A stretch of DNA of 64,000 nucleotides from an uncultured Poribacteria bacterium (GCA_951828515.1 OX639992.1:1116001-1180000); one strand, 5' to 3'. Shown: positions 9,263 to 18,507, counted from the stretch's first letter. Program-made: numbers and translations. Notes: generated by a model from the letters alone, not told the origin.

Positions 9263-9463
9263 CTTCCGGTGGGTGTATAGTTAATTGTTGACTTTACTAT
9301 AATCGAACCCGTTTGGTATCTTGGAAATACATCCAGTGGAGACGCAAAACTCTGAACGGTTGGTTGAAGGGGCATAACCATCGAAATCCTATTAAAGACG
9401 CATTTAATGACTACCCTTAAATCCCGATTTAGACAACACCCCCGGATGTGTATAAAAGCATAG

Positions 9464-9492
9464 TTGACACATCTGAGACTTTGCAGTATACT
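9464..9492 (+). promoter_or_regulatory. Sigma70-type promoter of the Gfo/Idh/MocA gene
   Basis: TTGACA (9464-9469) and TATACT (9487-9492) are separated by exactly 17 bases and lie 45 bases before the ATG at 9537. This is an almost consensus vegetative promoter. Confidence 0.8.
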
Positions 9493-9536
9493 AACAGCGA
9501 CGAACACACTCTGGATTGAGAAAGGAAACAAATTTC

Positions 9537-10499
9537 ATGGCAACGCTCAGATGGGGAATACTCGGTTGTGGAGATGTCGCTGAATATAAGGGCGGACCGC
9601 CGCTTTACACCGTCGATGATTCGGAACTCGTCGCCGTGATGCGACGGGACCACGCCAAAGCGGAATCCTTTGCGGAAAGACATGGCGCGAAGCGATTCTA
9701 TACCGATATAGACGCACTTCTGACAGATGACGAACTCAATGCGATCTACATCGCAACACACCCGTATCTCCACTGCGAACAGACACTCCGTGTGGCAGCG
9801 GCGGGCAAACACGTCCTCTGTGAGAAACCGATGGCGATGACAGTTGAGGAGTGTCAACGTATGGTGGACGCTTGCCACGACGCGGGTGTTACCTTGATGC
9901 TCGCCTATTACCGCAATTTCTATCCGAATATCGTGAAGATGAAGGCGTTGATGGATGAGGGTGCTATCGGTGATGTGGTACTCGCACGGATCAATCACAC
10001 CGGTTTCTATGACCCAAATCGGCACGATCTGCACAGTTGGCGGGTAGATCCGAAAATCAGCGGTGGTGGGGTGCTGATGGACCTCGGTAGCCACCGTATC
10101 TCGCTCCTTCAGTATCTGATGGGAGCGGTTGAATCTGTGCAAGGCTATGCGGAGACGGTGCATCTGGATATTGAGGTCGATGATGCCACTGCATTTACGC
10201 TCCGTTTCGAGAGTGGGGCGCACGCTGTTGCGAACGTCAACTGGAACGTCGGTGTTTCGATCGATGACGTTGAAGTCTACGGTACAGAAGGGGCTTTAAA
10301 GTGTTCGCCGTTGAATAGCGGGAATCTGACATTGGAGAAATCGGATGAGCAGATTGCAATGAATCAAACCCCGTTTCCTTACACACATACAGGGCTTGTG
10401 GAAGACTTTGTCAATCACCTGAAGACGGGTGAACCGATCCGGTGTACGGGCGAGTCGGGATTGCAGACGAACTCGATTATTGCGGAGATAATAAAATAA
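9537..10499 (+). CDS. Gfo/Idh/MocA-family NAD(P)-dependent oxidoreductase
   Basis: 320 residues. The N-terminal Rossmann fold begins RWGILGCGDVAE, a GxGxxA/G-type dinucleotide loop, followed by the family motif CEKPMAMTVEECQRMV (Lys-Pro of the active site). The C-terminal half carries the family sheet domain with GGGVLMDLGSHRISLLQYL, where the GSHR His is the usual catalytic position. Members oxidise or reduce sugars, inositols and related hydroxyl compounds; the exact substrate cannot be told. The ATG at 9537 is chosen for AAAGGA 10-15 bases upstream; a frame extension to 9516 lacks one. The gene has its own strong promoter. Three more family members occur in this window. Confidence 0.9.
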   Translation: MATLRWGILGCGDVAEYKGGPPLYTVDDSELVAVMRRDHAKAESFAERHGAKRFYTDIDALLTDDELNAIYIATHPYLHCEQTLRVAAAGKHVLCEKPMAMTVEECQRMVDACHDAGVTLMLAYYRNFYPNIVKMKALMDEGAIGDVVLARINHTGFYDPNRHDLHSWRVDPKISGGGVLMDLGSHRISLLQYLMGAVESVQGYAETVHLDIEVDDATAFTLRFESGAHAVANVNWNVGVSIDDVEVYGTEGALKCSPLNSGNLTLEKSDEQIAMNQTPFPYTHTGLVEDFVNHLKTGEPIRCTGESGLQTNSIIAEIIK

Positions 10500-10606
10500 T
10501 AGGCTGTGACGCAGATATTGAGGGGATACTTGATTATATGCGTACTGCGGAACGTTACCGCTGCTACTTTCGCAAATTTCCCTATGAGGAATAGAGGATA
10601 GTTTTT

Positions 10607-11182
10607 GTGAGAAACATGATTTTGATACCTGCTGGCAGACTTGAAATAGGAAGTGTTGACGTATTCTATATTGACACACACCCTGTGACAAATCTTGAAT
10701 ATCAGCAGTTTCTATTAAAAAACCAGCAGTGGCAAAAACCGCATATTGAGGATAGGTTTCACGACGGGGACTATCTCAAAGATTGGGAAGGCAACGATTA
10801 TCCGATCGGGAAAGCGAACCAACCCGTGAGGTGGGTAAGTTGGTTTTCGGCAATGGCGTATGCACAATGGGCAGGAAAGAGGCTGCCAACAGAGACAGAG
10901 TGGGAATATGCTATGCGCGGCGGGTTTGCCAATCTGAAATATCCGATTTGGGAATGGTGTCTTGACTTATTTGACGACGATTTTTTCTTTGCCATGCCTC
11001 GCAAAAATCCACGCGCAGCTACCAACGAGGTAGAGTGGATAATAAACAATTTCACAGACATTGAAACGTTACCCGTAAGGGCTTTACGCAGCAAAGGCAT
11101 CTGCGCCACCAATCGCTTACTGCTTTCACCTACAAACACACTCCACGAATACGGTTTCCGTTGTGCAGAATCAGCGAACTAA
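10607..11182 (+). CDS. Formylglycine-generating enzyme (SUMF1)-like protein, compact
   Basis: 191 residues with SUMF1/FGE-sulfatase family landmarks: MILIPAGRLEIGS at the start, DTHPVTNLEYQQFL, QPVRWVSWFSAMAYAQWAGK, RLPTETEWEYAMRGG, then WEWCLD and a C-terminal YGFRCAES. It is shorter than typical members (about 250 or more) because the region after AMRGG is contracted and the usual GNVWEW is only IWEW. In characterised enzymes the domain oxidises a sulfatase cysteine, but many bacterial members do other chemistry, and no sulfatase gene lies nearby. The GTG at 10607 is chosen for AGAGGA upstream; ATG 10616 is an alternative. Confidence 0.75.
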   Translation: MRNMILIPAGRLEIGSVDVFYIDTHPVTNLEYQQFLLKNQQWQKPHIEDRFHDGDYLKDWEGNDYPIGKANQPVRWVSWFSAMAYAQWAGKRLPTETEWEYAMRGGFANLKYPIWEWCLDLFDDDFFFAMPRKNPRAATNEVEWIINNFTDIETLPVRALRSKGICATNRLLLSPTNTLHEYGFRCAESAN

Positions 11183-11270
11183 TCCGAACCTTCGCAAGAT
11201 GCACGCAACCTCACAAAACATAGTTGTCACGCATACAACGAGTACCCGCGGCTCCAGGTTTGAAATCCCT

Positions 11271-11768
11271 GTGATAGCACCCACAACCTAAAGGTTGGGG
11301 CTTCGGCTTCGTAGACAGTGCGGTTTTCTCTAAGAGGCTACCGTCTTAATCCGTCTCCACCAGCAGGCGATTACCCAAAGGGTGAAAAATCCCTTTAGGC
11401 ACATCAAGGCAAAAAATCTTGGCTATCCCCGCCTACCTCTCTCCAAAAGGAGAGAAAAGTTGAAAGACAGGGCAGCAATACAACGTGCGGGATTTCACCT
11501 CCGCTCCGATTCACACTTTCGTGCAATTACGCGTGAACTGCCCAAATATATGTTTTTAGAGTGGTATCACACTCAACACTTTTACCACCTCTCACAGTGG
11601 CGGACAACGCCTGCACAAGGTATGTGCAGGGTGAGAGTGTTGTCCAGAGTGTTAGGTTAATTATACTATATTTTAGACCGAATGTCAACTCTTTTTTTAA
11701 CGACAAACCCATCTGCCGTCTACATCCCCAAGCTAAAGCATGGGGTCTTGACGGAAGATTGATAAACA
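11271..11768 (-). mobile_element. IS605/IS1341-type remnant without TnpB (PATE-like), reverse orientation
   Basis: The right end (11271-11400) and left end (11655-11768) match, in reverse complement, the ends of the TnpB element at 33345-34820. The right end shares the terminal hairpin, GGCTTCGG, the GCGGTTTTCTC block and CGTCTC. The left end shares a CCCCAAGC/CATGGGG hairpin (11726-11745), an outer stem CCGTC/GACGG, AAGAGTTGACATTCGGTC and AATCTTCC. The roughly 250 bp between the ends contain no transposase or TnpB frame. It is therefore an internally deleted, non-autonomous element. Its boundaries rest on comparison with the intact copy and are accurate to a few bases. Confidence 0.75.
11661..11689 (-). 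promoter_or_regulatory. Promoter retained in the IS605-type remnant
   Basis: On the minus strand TTGACA (11684-11689) and TATAAT (11661-11666) are 17 bases apart. It corresponds to the promoter ahead of tnpB in the complete element but here drives no protein gene. Confidence 0.7.
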
Positions 11769-11769
11769 G

Positions 11770-11796
11770 GGCGAGGTTGGGAAACCTCGCCAGCGG
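11770..11796. repeat. Palindromic dispersed repeat, GGCGAGGTT family
   Basis: GGCGAGGTT, spacer GGG, AAACCTCGCC, then AGCGG. It abuts the left end of the IS605-type remnant. Confidence 0.75.
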
Positions 11797-11816
11797 TAAA
11801 AAATTGATTTTTTGGG

Positions 11817-12971
11817 TTAACGAATCCGTTCGGATTCCAATGTTAGCCAGTCCCAATAGGCTCGTGGCATCTCTGCAGGCGGCTCCAATCCCGATTCTTC
11901 ACGCCACCGTAACAACGGGTGTCGCCGATCAGGTTGTGGAAGATCAACGCGCGTACCATACGCCGCCGACTCAAAGATACCCATCATCATTTCAATGATG
12001 TGCCGTCCCTCTGTCCCGCTACACGTATGTGGTCTGCCTTCATCTAAAGCGTTGACATAGTCCTCGACAAACCAGTAATCTGCTTCCGACGCGCTACTTT
12101 CAGGATCGTAGTGATCAGGATAGATAAGTTCCAAGGGTTCCCACTGGTCGTGTGTGCCGTCAGGAACATAGTGAGGTGTTGGTAGCCACCACGCGCCTCC
12201 GAGTCCCCAGAAGAGCCTTCCTTCAGTGCCGTAAAGCTCCATCGTATACCCGTTGGTATCCATTTTGTCAAAGCGGTGTTGGAGTAGAGTGCCGGTGACG
12301 TTGCCTTCATACTGCAGCGTCGCAGTGATATACTCGCCAGCGATCGTCCCCATGCCGCTCGGTGATGGCACGACATCTGTAGCCATAATCGGTTTGCCAC
12401 CCGTCGTCAGATGTGCCACAATACTTTGACATCTTTTTCCGAAGTGCAGCATGTTGTTGAGCATGTGTGTACCAATGTTCATCAAGCCGTAGCCGCCGTA
12501 GTAGCCTTTCCCACTGCCGTACATGTAGCGCAACTCACCAATCTTTCCTTCATCAAAGGCTCGTGAGAGGGTCTGCATAGGTGCCCCGACTCTGCCTTGA
12601 TGGTGGACGGCGACTTGTACGCCTTTTTCCTTCGCTTTGGCGATAACGGCATCCGCTTGTACGAGATCCACACACATCGGCTTTTCGACCTCAATATTGA
12701 CCCCATGTTCCAGCACGCGCATGCACAGATCGTAGTGAAATTCCGTGCCGGTGGGAATCGCGACGATGTCGGGTTGGATTTGCCGAATCATCTCATCTAA
12801 ATCGGTGAACTGTGCGGTGACGTTGACTTCTTCGCCGAGCGTGTCGAGACGTTCCTGAACCAGATCACAGAGTCCGACAATCTCCGTCCGTGGATGCGCA
12901 TGATATGCTCGTGCTGCTGCTGTCCCGCGTCCTCTACATCCTAAAATTCCGATTCGATATGTTTTCATCAT
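11817..12971 (-). CDS. Gfo/Idh/MocA-family oxidoreductase
   Basis: 384 residues. The Rossmann fold starts YRIGILGCRGRGTAAARAY; EVEKPMCVDLVQADAVI carries the Lys-Pro active-site motif, and GLMNIGTHMLNNMLHFG occupies the place of the family histidine motif. The C-terminal domain includes CSGTEGRHIIEMMMGIFESA, typical of family members in this kind of genome. Substrate unknown. ATG 12971 or the next ATG (12968) is favoured because AAAGGAG lies 3-6 bases upstream; a longer frame to 12986 would overlap that ribosome binding site. No operon partner is evident. Confidence 0.9.
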   Translation of the reverse strand: MMKTYRIGILGCRGRGTAAARAYHAHPRTEIVGLCDLVQERLDTLGEEVNVTAQFTDLDEMIRQIQPDIVAIPTGTEFHYDLCMRVLEHGVNIEVEKPMCVDLVQADAVIAKAKEKGVQVAVHHQGRVGAPMQTLSRAFDEGKIGELRYMYGSGKGYYGGYGLMNIGTHMLNNMLHFGKRCQSIVAHLTTGGKPIMATDVVPSPSGMGTIAGEYITATLQYEGNVTGTLLQHRFDKMDTNGYTMELYGTEGRLFWGLGGAWWLPTPHYVPDGTHDQWEPLELIYPDHYDPESSASEADYWFVEDYVNALDEGRPHTCSGTEGRHIIEMMMGIFESAAYGTRVDLPQPDRRHPLLRWREESGLEPPAEMPRAYWDWLTLESERIR

Positions 12972-13075
12972 TTGCTCCTTTCTCACATTTGATTGTCCTT
13001 GTGTCCGCCTGCCTGCGCTGTTGATGTTTCCATTGTATCACAGTTCGTTTAAGGGGTCAATGCGTTTGATTTTTC

Positions 13076-13104
13076 TTGACTTTGTGTCTCAAATCTGCTA
13101 TCCT
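13076..13104 (+). promoter_or_regulatory. Putative sigma70-type promoter of the propeller-phosphatase gene
   Basis: TTGACT and TATCCT with 17 bases between, 139 bases before the GTG start at 13243. Confidence 0.5.
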
Positions 13105-13242
13105 TTCAGCAAGGCAAGGTTACTCTATACATTTTTTTATTCACCCTTGCGCACTAATTTCAAGGGCTATTCTCGAATTCAGTTTTTCCACAAGGAGCTT
13201 TCAAGTGTTTTCAATGCTCCGAACAATTAAAGGTGTTTTGCA

Positions 13243-16200
13243 GTGAATAGCTTGACTAAATTCGTATTCATCTTATTCATTCTATGCCTCTCCATCACTT
13301 TCATTGAATCTTCCGTAGCTTTCGAGCAGATAGAAACCTATACGGTTGCTGATGGTCTTGTGGGTCCGATCGTTCCTGTTATTTTTCAGGACAGTCGAGG
13401 CGCGCTCTGGTTCGGCTCTGATAGGGGTGGTGTCAGCCATTTTGATGGTAAAACTTTTGTGCCATACACGGCTGTCCCAATTACTTCAGAGGAGATGTCA
13501 GTATCTGGTGTCCAACCGGGAGCACTCCTCGGACGCACGCGACAAATTGTTGAAGATAAGTGGGGACACATCTGGTTTCTTACCAGAGATGATTCAGAAA
13601 CGATAGGGCAGGTCAGCCGCTTTGATGGCACTTCGATCGAACTGATCGGAATGGGCAGTTCCCTAATCGTTGACAGGGCGGGCGACGTGTGGGTTAGTGA
13701 AAGTCAGTGGCTAACGAAATACGTTACATCAGGTGTCCAAAAACAGCCAGAGGCACATCGGAATGAACTTGAGAGTGAAGATTCACTTGAGTCAGTGGAA
13801 ACATTGACAATAAACGCTATCTTTGAAAGTGAAGACGGAACCCTTTGGCTTGCTGGTAGAGAAGGCATCAAGGAAAAAAAGGCTGTAGTTCTGAGTTTTC
13901 GTGAGACGCGTCTCCCAGATAAGGAGCTCGGTGGCAGTGATACCCCAAATGATCAAACACCGAGTCCTCGACCAAAGATCGGATTCACGCGTTATAGCCT
14001 TCCTAATGCCGCGAGTAATATAGACGCGGTAACGGAAGACACGTCCGGCAACCTTTGGTTCGGTGGCTATAATCTTCTCCTGAAATTCGATGGGCAAACC
14101 TTTCAGCGGATTCTGCCTTTAGGTTCAACACAAAGCGGTCCTGGATGGTATAAACCGCCGAGGCGAGCTGCATTCGAGCGTGACACGAAAGGACGACTCT
14201 GGTTTAGCGATGGTCGCATCACAAAATCATGGAACGATGGACAACTCCAGACTCTCAAAACCATACCAGGCGTTCTTGAAATTGAGGACGCATGGGGAAA
14301 CCTATGGTTCACTAACGAGAGTGGTGAGGTCCAACACTACGACACAACTCTCAATCCGATTATTTATGGTGCCACTGGTGGACTTGGTATTGACCGGATA
14401 CGGACGATTTTTGAAGCGATGAACGGCGACTTGTGGTTCGGACATGATAATGGCGTTACAGTATTTAACCCAAGCCCCGCAATTCAGAATCACGGCACAG
14501 GAATCAGTAGTAGAGTTGGCGGGAAATCGCGTTTCGCATTTTGGACGGATATTGTAAAAATATTTGAAGTTGGTAAACACATCTGGTTTGTCAATAAACC
14601 GATATACAGTGAAAATGCCACACGCTACACGTTCTTCCGCTACGAAGACGAATCCTTCGATCAGGTTTCTATCTTTATTAAACCCAAAACGGGACAGATC
14701 AGGAGACAATCTGATAGGGATCCGAATCTCTTTGTTACCGAAGGGGAACACCAATGGATCGCTTTTGGTGGACATATTTTCAAAGTCGACGCAATAGGAT
14801 TGTTATGGCTTACAAACCGCTTTCAGCGAATCCCCTTTCAAACAACCCTGGAAATTGATCACGCTGACTCCCCTATAAATGCCTTGCATACGGATCCCAA
14901 CGACAAATTATGGGTGCTTTACGAGAACGGGAGAGTGCAGTCCTACCCAAAAGAGATGGGTCCCTCAACGTCCACAAATATTGAGCCGGAAACCCTTCCG
15001 TATTTGATTAAAGTAACAAAGATGTTGGAAATTCCATCAGGGACGAAATGGTTTTTCAACGCTGTGACAGGAAAGTTGATACGCTGGAATGTTCCTGAAC
15101 CCGACAAACCCATTGTGCTCAAGGAGCATTCGCGTGCCGCCCCACTTGCAGTGTGGCAGCACCCAACAGAAATGTATGGGAAAGTCACCTTCCTTTTTCC
15201 GAATGCCCTCAAGACCTATCTCGACAAGGAGTTAATCACAACGAAGGAGATTGAACTTGCTCCAGCAAACGCGACCTTAATTTCTCAGAAAGGCGTTCTC
15301 TGGATAGCGACCTCTCGTGGTGTCGTTCGCTACAATGGAAAAGACCTCACAATGTATACAACGAAAAATACATCTCAGGGTTCGAGAACAGAGAGATTTC
15401 TTGTCGATAACGTGCAAGATGTGATCGAGGATAGTAGCGGAAGTATATGGTTCGCAACAAAGGGTGGTGGCACCGTCCGCTATGATGGTGAAACCTTCGA
15501 TTCCCTCACCATGAAAGACGGTCTGGTACATAACAACATCTCAAAAATTTATGAATCCTCTAACAAAGATATTTGGTTTGCTACTGAAGGCGGGGTCACA
15601 CAATACACACCGACGCGCGGTGGACTCCCCTTTTATCGGCTCACCGCTTTAAAGGCTGACAAAACCTACACCGAACTCTCATCGAGTATTAGCCTGCCGG
15701 CACATGGGAACAAGCATATCATTCTCTATGTACGAGGCATCAGTCCACTCCGAGAACGGCTCTCCTATGAATTTAAAATAATCGGATTGGATAGTCCTGG
15801 ATGGACTAAATTTTCAGCAGAGGAGTTCTCACTTTTGCCTATAAGTTTCGGGGCTCCATCCGATACATGGTTTCCCGCCTCAGAATTGGCAACTCAACAA
15901 GCCACACACAATAATGGTGTTCAACAGGAATTTCAGAACCAAAATGGTGTGCTATGCATACGATATACGGGTCTCAAAGCGGGTACCTATAGCTTCATCG
16001 TCAAGGCTTTCCGCGAAGACTGGCCCTATACGCACCCACCCGCCGTGGTGGATTTTAGTATCCCATCCCCGTTCTGGACCCAGTGGCGAACCTATCTCCC
16101 TACACTCATCTTTACGACTATTGTCTTTGCTCTCGTCGGTCGCTTGATCATCAATCGAAGGCACACGGCGCAACTTCGCACCGAAATGTCGCAGAGGGAG

Positions 16201-16953
16201 GAAGCGGAAATACAGCGAATCCGTGCTGAACTGGTCGAGGCACAAAATATCCAAACGGGGCTACTCCCGACAGAATCACCAGATACAAAAGGGTTTGATA
16301 TTGCCGGGATGTCGGTACCAGCGACGCAGGTGGGAGGAGATTTTTACGATTATGTGACCGTCGCAAACGGGCATACCGCTATTGCAGTAGCAGATGCCGC
16401 CGGCAAAGGATTACGCGGCGCGATGAATGCTGTTCTCACGAACGGAATGCTACACGAAGTTGCCAGATTCAGATCCGATGCCGACGCGATCCTGACCGAC
16501 CTCAATGCCGGGTTAGCACCGCGGATGTACGGTCCCAGTTTCATTGCGCTGAACTTGGCAATTCTCAATGCATCCGATAAACGTATTGACTACGCCAACG
16601 GCGGGCAACCCTATCCTATTCTCAAAAGAGGCACCGAAATCATTGAAATTGAAAATAGTGACCTGCCCCTCGGTGGTATGAAAAGCGTTCGATACGAATC
16701 CATCACTTTCGATTTAGCTGAAGGTGATATACTCATCTTCCATTCCGACGGTCTCATTGAAGCCCTCAACCCTAACGAAGAAATGTACGAAGCTGAACGG
16801 TTAATAGAATTGGTGTCCCAAATACCAAACGAATCTACCGCTGAGGAAGTGATCCAACACATCGTTGAAGACGTTAATAGATTCGTTGAAGAGGCAGAAC
16901 AGTACGATGATTTAACGCTTGTCGTCATCAAACGTATCTCCGCATCTGAGTAG
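13243..16953 (+). CDS. Two-component-type beta-propeller sensor with SpoIIE/PP2C phosphatase output
   Basis: 1236 residues. A signal peptide or N-terminal anchor (about 1-27) is followed by many Reg_prop propeller repeats (30-800; recurring LWFG/IWFA, as in ALWFGSDRGGVSHFDG). A Y_Y_Y domain covers about 830-940, one membrane segment about 950-972, and a charged helix about 985-1010. The C-terminal PP2C/SpoIIE phosphatase (about 1015-1234) has QTGLLP, GGDFYDY, AVADAAGKG and FHSDGLIE, including the metal-binding aspartates. A periplasmic propeller would sense a ligand, and the cytoplasmic phosphatase would act on a Ser/Thr-phosphorylated partner such as an anti-sigma antagonist (inference). Homologues with this N-terminal layout usually end in a histidine kinase or diguanylate cyclase. 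The start is GTG. Confidence 0.9.
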   Translation: MNSLTKFVFILFILCLSITFIESSVAFEQIETYTVADGLVGPIVPVIFQDSRGALWFGSDRGGVSHFDGKTFVPYTAVPITSEEMSVSGVQPGALLGRTRQIVEDKWGHIWFLTRDDSETIGQVSRFDGTSIELIGMGSSLIVDRAGDVWVSESQWLTKYVTSGVQKQPEAHRNELESEDSLESVETLTINAIFESEDGTLWLAGREGIKEKKAVVLSFRETRLPDKELGGSDTPNDQTPSPRPKIGFTRYSLPNAASNIDAVTEDTSGNLWFGGYNLLLKFDGQTFQRILPLGSTQSGPGWYKPPRRAAFERDTKGRLWFSDGRITKSWNDGQLQTLKTIPGVLEIEDAWGNLWFTNESGEVQHYDTTLNPIIYGATGGLGIDRIRTIFEAMNGDLWFGHDNGVTVFNPSPAIQNHGTGISSRVGGKSRFAFWTDIVKIFEVGKHIWFVNKPIYSENATRYTFFRYEDESFDQVSIFIKPKTGQIRRQSDRDPNLFVTEGEHQWIAFGGHIFKVDAIGLLWLTNRFQRIPFQTTLEIDHADSPINALHTDPNDKLWVLYENGRVQSYPKEMGPSTSTNIEPETLPYLIKVTKMLEIPSGTKWFFNAVTGKLIRWNVPEPDKPIVLKEHSRAAPLAVWQHPTEMYGKVTFLFPNALKTYLDKELITTKEIELAPANATLISQKGVLWIATSRGVVRYNGKDLTMYTTKNTSQGSRTERFLVDNVQDVIEDSSGSIWFATKGGGTVRYDGETFDSLTMKDGLVHNNISKIYESSNKDIWFATEGGVTQYTPTRGGLPFYRLTALKADKTYTELSSSISLPAHGNKHIILYVRGISPLRERLSYEFKIIGLDSPGWTKFSAEEFSLLPISFGAPSDTWFPASELATQQATHNNGVQQEFQNQNGVLCIRYTGLKAGTYSFIVKAFREDWPYTHPPAVVDFSIPSPFWTQWRTYLPTLIFTTIVFALVGRLIINRRHTAQLRTEMSQREEAEIQRIRAELVEAQNIQTGLLPTESPDTKGFDIAGMSVPATQVGGDFYDYVTVANGHTAIAVADAAGKGLRGAMNAVLTNGMLHEVARFRSDADAILTDLNAGLAPRMYGPSFIALNLAILNASDKRIDYANGGQPYPILKRGTEIIEIENSDLPLGGMKSVRYESITFDLAEGDILIFHSDGLIEALNPNEEMYEAERLIELVSQIPNESTAEEVIQHIVEDVNRFVEEAEQYDDLTLVVIKRISASE

Positions 16954-17008
16954 AGACGTTATCATCAATGTAGCGTCCTACTGAACGAACACGCGTTAGG
17001 GGTGATGT

Positions 17009-17899
17009 CTATTTTCGGCGGGATAGGTACTCAGACAGCGCATAGTCAAACGGCGTGGCGGTGTCCATCTGGACGTAATCGATCTGGCTCGCGCCACACC
17101 CGCGACGGTAACTCTGAATGAACTGGTTCAATTTTTCAAGATAATCCGTTTTCAGCGTATCCGCCTGTGTTGAAAGCGTCTGCCCGGTTTCCATGTCCCG
17201 AAAGACGACAGACCCGGTGTAAGGGAAGGTAAGCTCGGCAGGATCGAGCAGATGAAAAACAATAACCTCATGTTTCTGATGACGGAGGTGTTTCAAGGCA
17301 GAGACGACCTGCGAGGGTTCGTCGAGCAGATCAGAGATAACAATAACTAAACCGCGTCTTACAATCCGTTTGGCGAGTTCATGGAAGATACCACTCAACT
17401 CGGTCTCCTGACCGGGGGTCGCATTCTCCAAAGCGGACATAATTGCTCGCAGATGCGTTGCGGCTCCCCTCGGTGGAATGTATTGTGTAATATCCGCGTC
17501 AAAGAGTGCTAAACCTACAGAGTCTCGCTGCTTCAACATAAGGTAGGTGAGCGTCGCTGCGAGATAGCAACCGTATTCAAACTTCGTCAATCCTTCCTCT
17601 CCGTGCTTGTAATTCATCGACGCACTTGTATCGAGGAGGACATAAGCGCGTAGGTTCGTCTCCTCTTCAAACTTCTTGACGTAATACCGATCCGATTTCC
17701 CGTAGACTTTCCAGTCGATATAACGGATCTCATCGCCGGGCATATATTGCCGGTGTTCCGCGAATTCTACGCTGAACCCTTGATACGGACTTTTGTGTAA
17801 CCCAGTGACAAACCCTTCAACGACGAGCCTCGCGACGAGTTCCATACCGCCAATTCGAGAGAGAGCAACAGGGTCTAAGTATTTGTGAGATGTTTGCAT
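17009..17899 (-). CDS. DUF58-domain protein (MoxR/vWA-associated type)
   Basis: 296 residues. DUF58 hallmark GDEIRYIDWKVYGKSDRYYVKKFEEE (the DxRxIDW-like motif) is followed by a vWA-like fold with a MIDAS-type LLDTSASM and VIVISDLLDEP. Members usually work with MoxR AAA ATPases in chaperone-like or metal-insertion complexes; no MoxR gene is present in the window. I start it at ATG 17899 (MQTSHKYLDP), which matches the usual family beginning; the longer frame to 17986 overlaps the upstream zinc-finger gene. It ends 55 bases from the stop of the convergent phosphatase gene. Confidence 0.85.
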   Translation of the reverse strand: MQTSHKYLDPVALSRIGGMELVARLVVEGFVTGLHKSPYQGFSVEFAEHRQYMPGDEIRYIDWKVYGKSDRYYVKKFEEETNLRAYVLLDTSASMNYKHGEEGLTKFEYGCYLAATLTYLMLKQRDSVGLALFDADITQYIPPRGAATHLRAIMSALENATPGQETELSGIFHELAKRIVRRGLVIVISDLLDEPSQVVSALKHLRHQKHEVIVFHLLDPAELTFPYTGSVVFRDMETGQTLSTQADTLKTDYLEKLNQFIQSYRRGCGASQIDYVQMDTATPFDYALSEYLSRRK

Positions 17900-17915
17900 G
17901 TTTTTCTTTACCAAA

Positions 17916-18143
17916 TTAGTGGAAAACAGCGACTGACACCGGACGTTTTGGCGCGACGGTCTGACGCAGTTTCTTAATTCGTTCAATTCCTTGTAGCGTC
18001 TGTGCAGTCAGGTAGCCTTCGCCACAATTTGGACAATGGATCGTAGGCACATTTTCGATGACGAGAAGGGACTCACCTTTACCATAACTTCGGGAGACAT
18101 AACGCTGACGCGCCCCCTCTTTTCCACATATATCGCACTTCAT
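17916..18143 (-). CDS. YgiT/MqsA-type zinc-finger protein, possible antitoxin
   Basis: 75 residues. Two CxxC knuckles, CDICG (residues 3-7) and CPNCG (about 37-41), with the intervening YGKGESLLVIENVP, form the YgiT-type zinc-finger module found at the N terminus of MqsA-like antitoxins and as stand-alone proteins. No helix-turn-helix domain follows. AAAGGAG lies about 6 bases before the ATG. It overlaps the 3' half of a tiny upstream gene (18079-18252) in another frame and lies 16 bases before the DUF58 gene. An antitoxin role is inferred; no DUF4258-type toxin is visible. Confidence 0.8.
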   Translation of the reverse strand: MKCDICGKEGARQRYVSRSYGKGESLLVIENVPTIHCPNCGEGYLTAQTLQGIERIKKLRQTVAPKRPVSVAVFH

Positions 18144-18252
18144 TGTTTAACTCCTTTGTAAGCGCGCGAACAACCAAGAATTTTTCTTTGGGTGGCATTT
18201 GCTGAACCAAATCGATGATCTGTTCAGTTGTTAATTCAATTGTTAAGTTCAT
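18079..18252 (-). CDS. Small overlapping gene upstream of the YgiT-type protein
   Basis: 57 codons from ATG 18252 to TAA at 18079-18081. The first 37 residues (MNLTIELTTEQIIDLVQQM, then PPKEKFLVVRAL) look like a short amphipathic helical protein of the kind encoded upstream of toxin genes. The last 20 overlap the zinc-finger gene in another frame and look non-native. GGAGGTC lies 6 bases before the ATG, and a consensus promoter lies 30 bases upstream. Together these make expression likely even though the protein is too small to assign. It could act as a leader peptide coupling translation to the downstream gene. Confidence 0.55.
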   Translation of the reverse strand: MNLTIELTTEQIIDLVQQMPPKEKFLVVRALTKELNNEVRYMWKRGGASALCLPKLW

Positions 18253-18280
18253 GAGAGTGACCTCCTAAATCTTGTCCACA

Positions 18281-18309
18281 ATTATAGCAAAAATTTGCTT
18301 GAATATCAA
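18281..18309 (-). promoter_or_regulatory. Promoter of the small gene/YgiT unit
   Basis: On the minus strand TTGATA (18304-18309), 17 bases, TATAAT (18281-18286). Confidence 0.7.
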
Positions 18310-18507
18310 CCGAAATGCAAAAAACATGGAAGATTAATTCGCATTTTGAGTAGCAGTTTGCGGAAAGTCTTGGTGGTGAGATCGTTATACCGCCTCAAGA
18401 AATTCCGGGGAATGCAAGTCACTTCGCGATATTCTGTGATCCGAGAGATACCATCCCTACGGGATTCAAGAGGTTTTTGGAGTCTTGAAGGTTTTTGTGT
18501 AAAATCC

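Noticed and set aside
9429-10223. 264-codon minus-strand frame opposite the first oxidoreductase
   Set aside because: Fully overlaps a clear Gfo/Idh/MocA gene that has a consensus promoter; the antisense product shows no family features.
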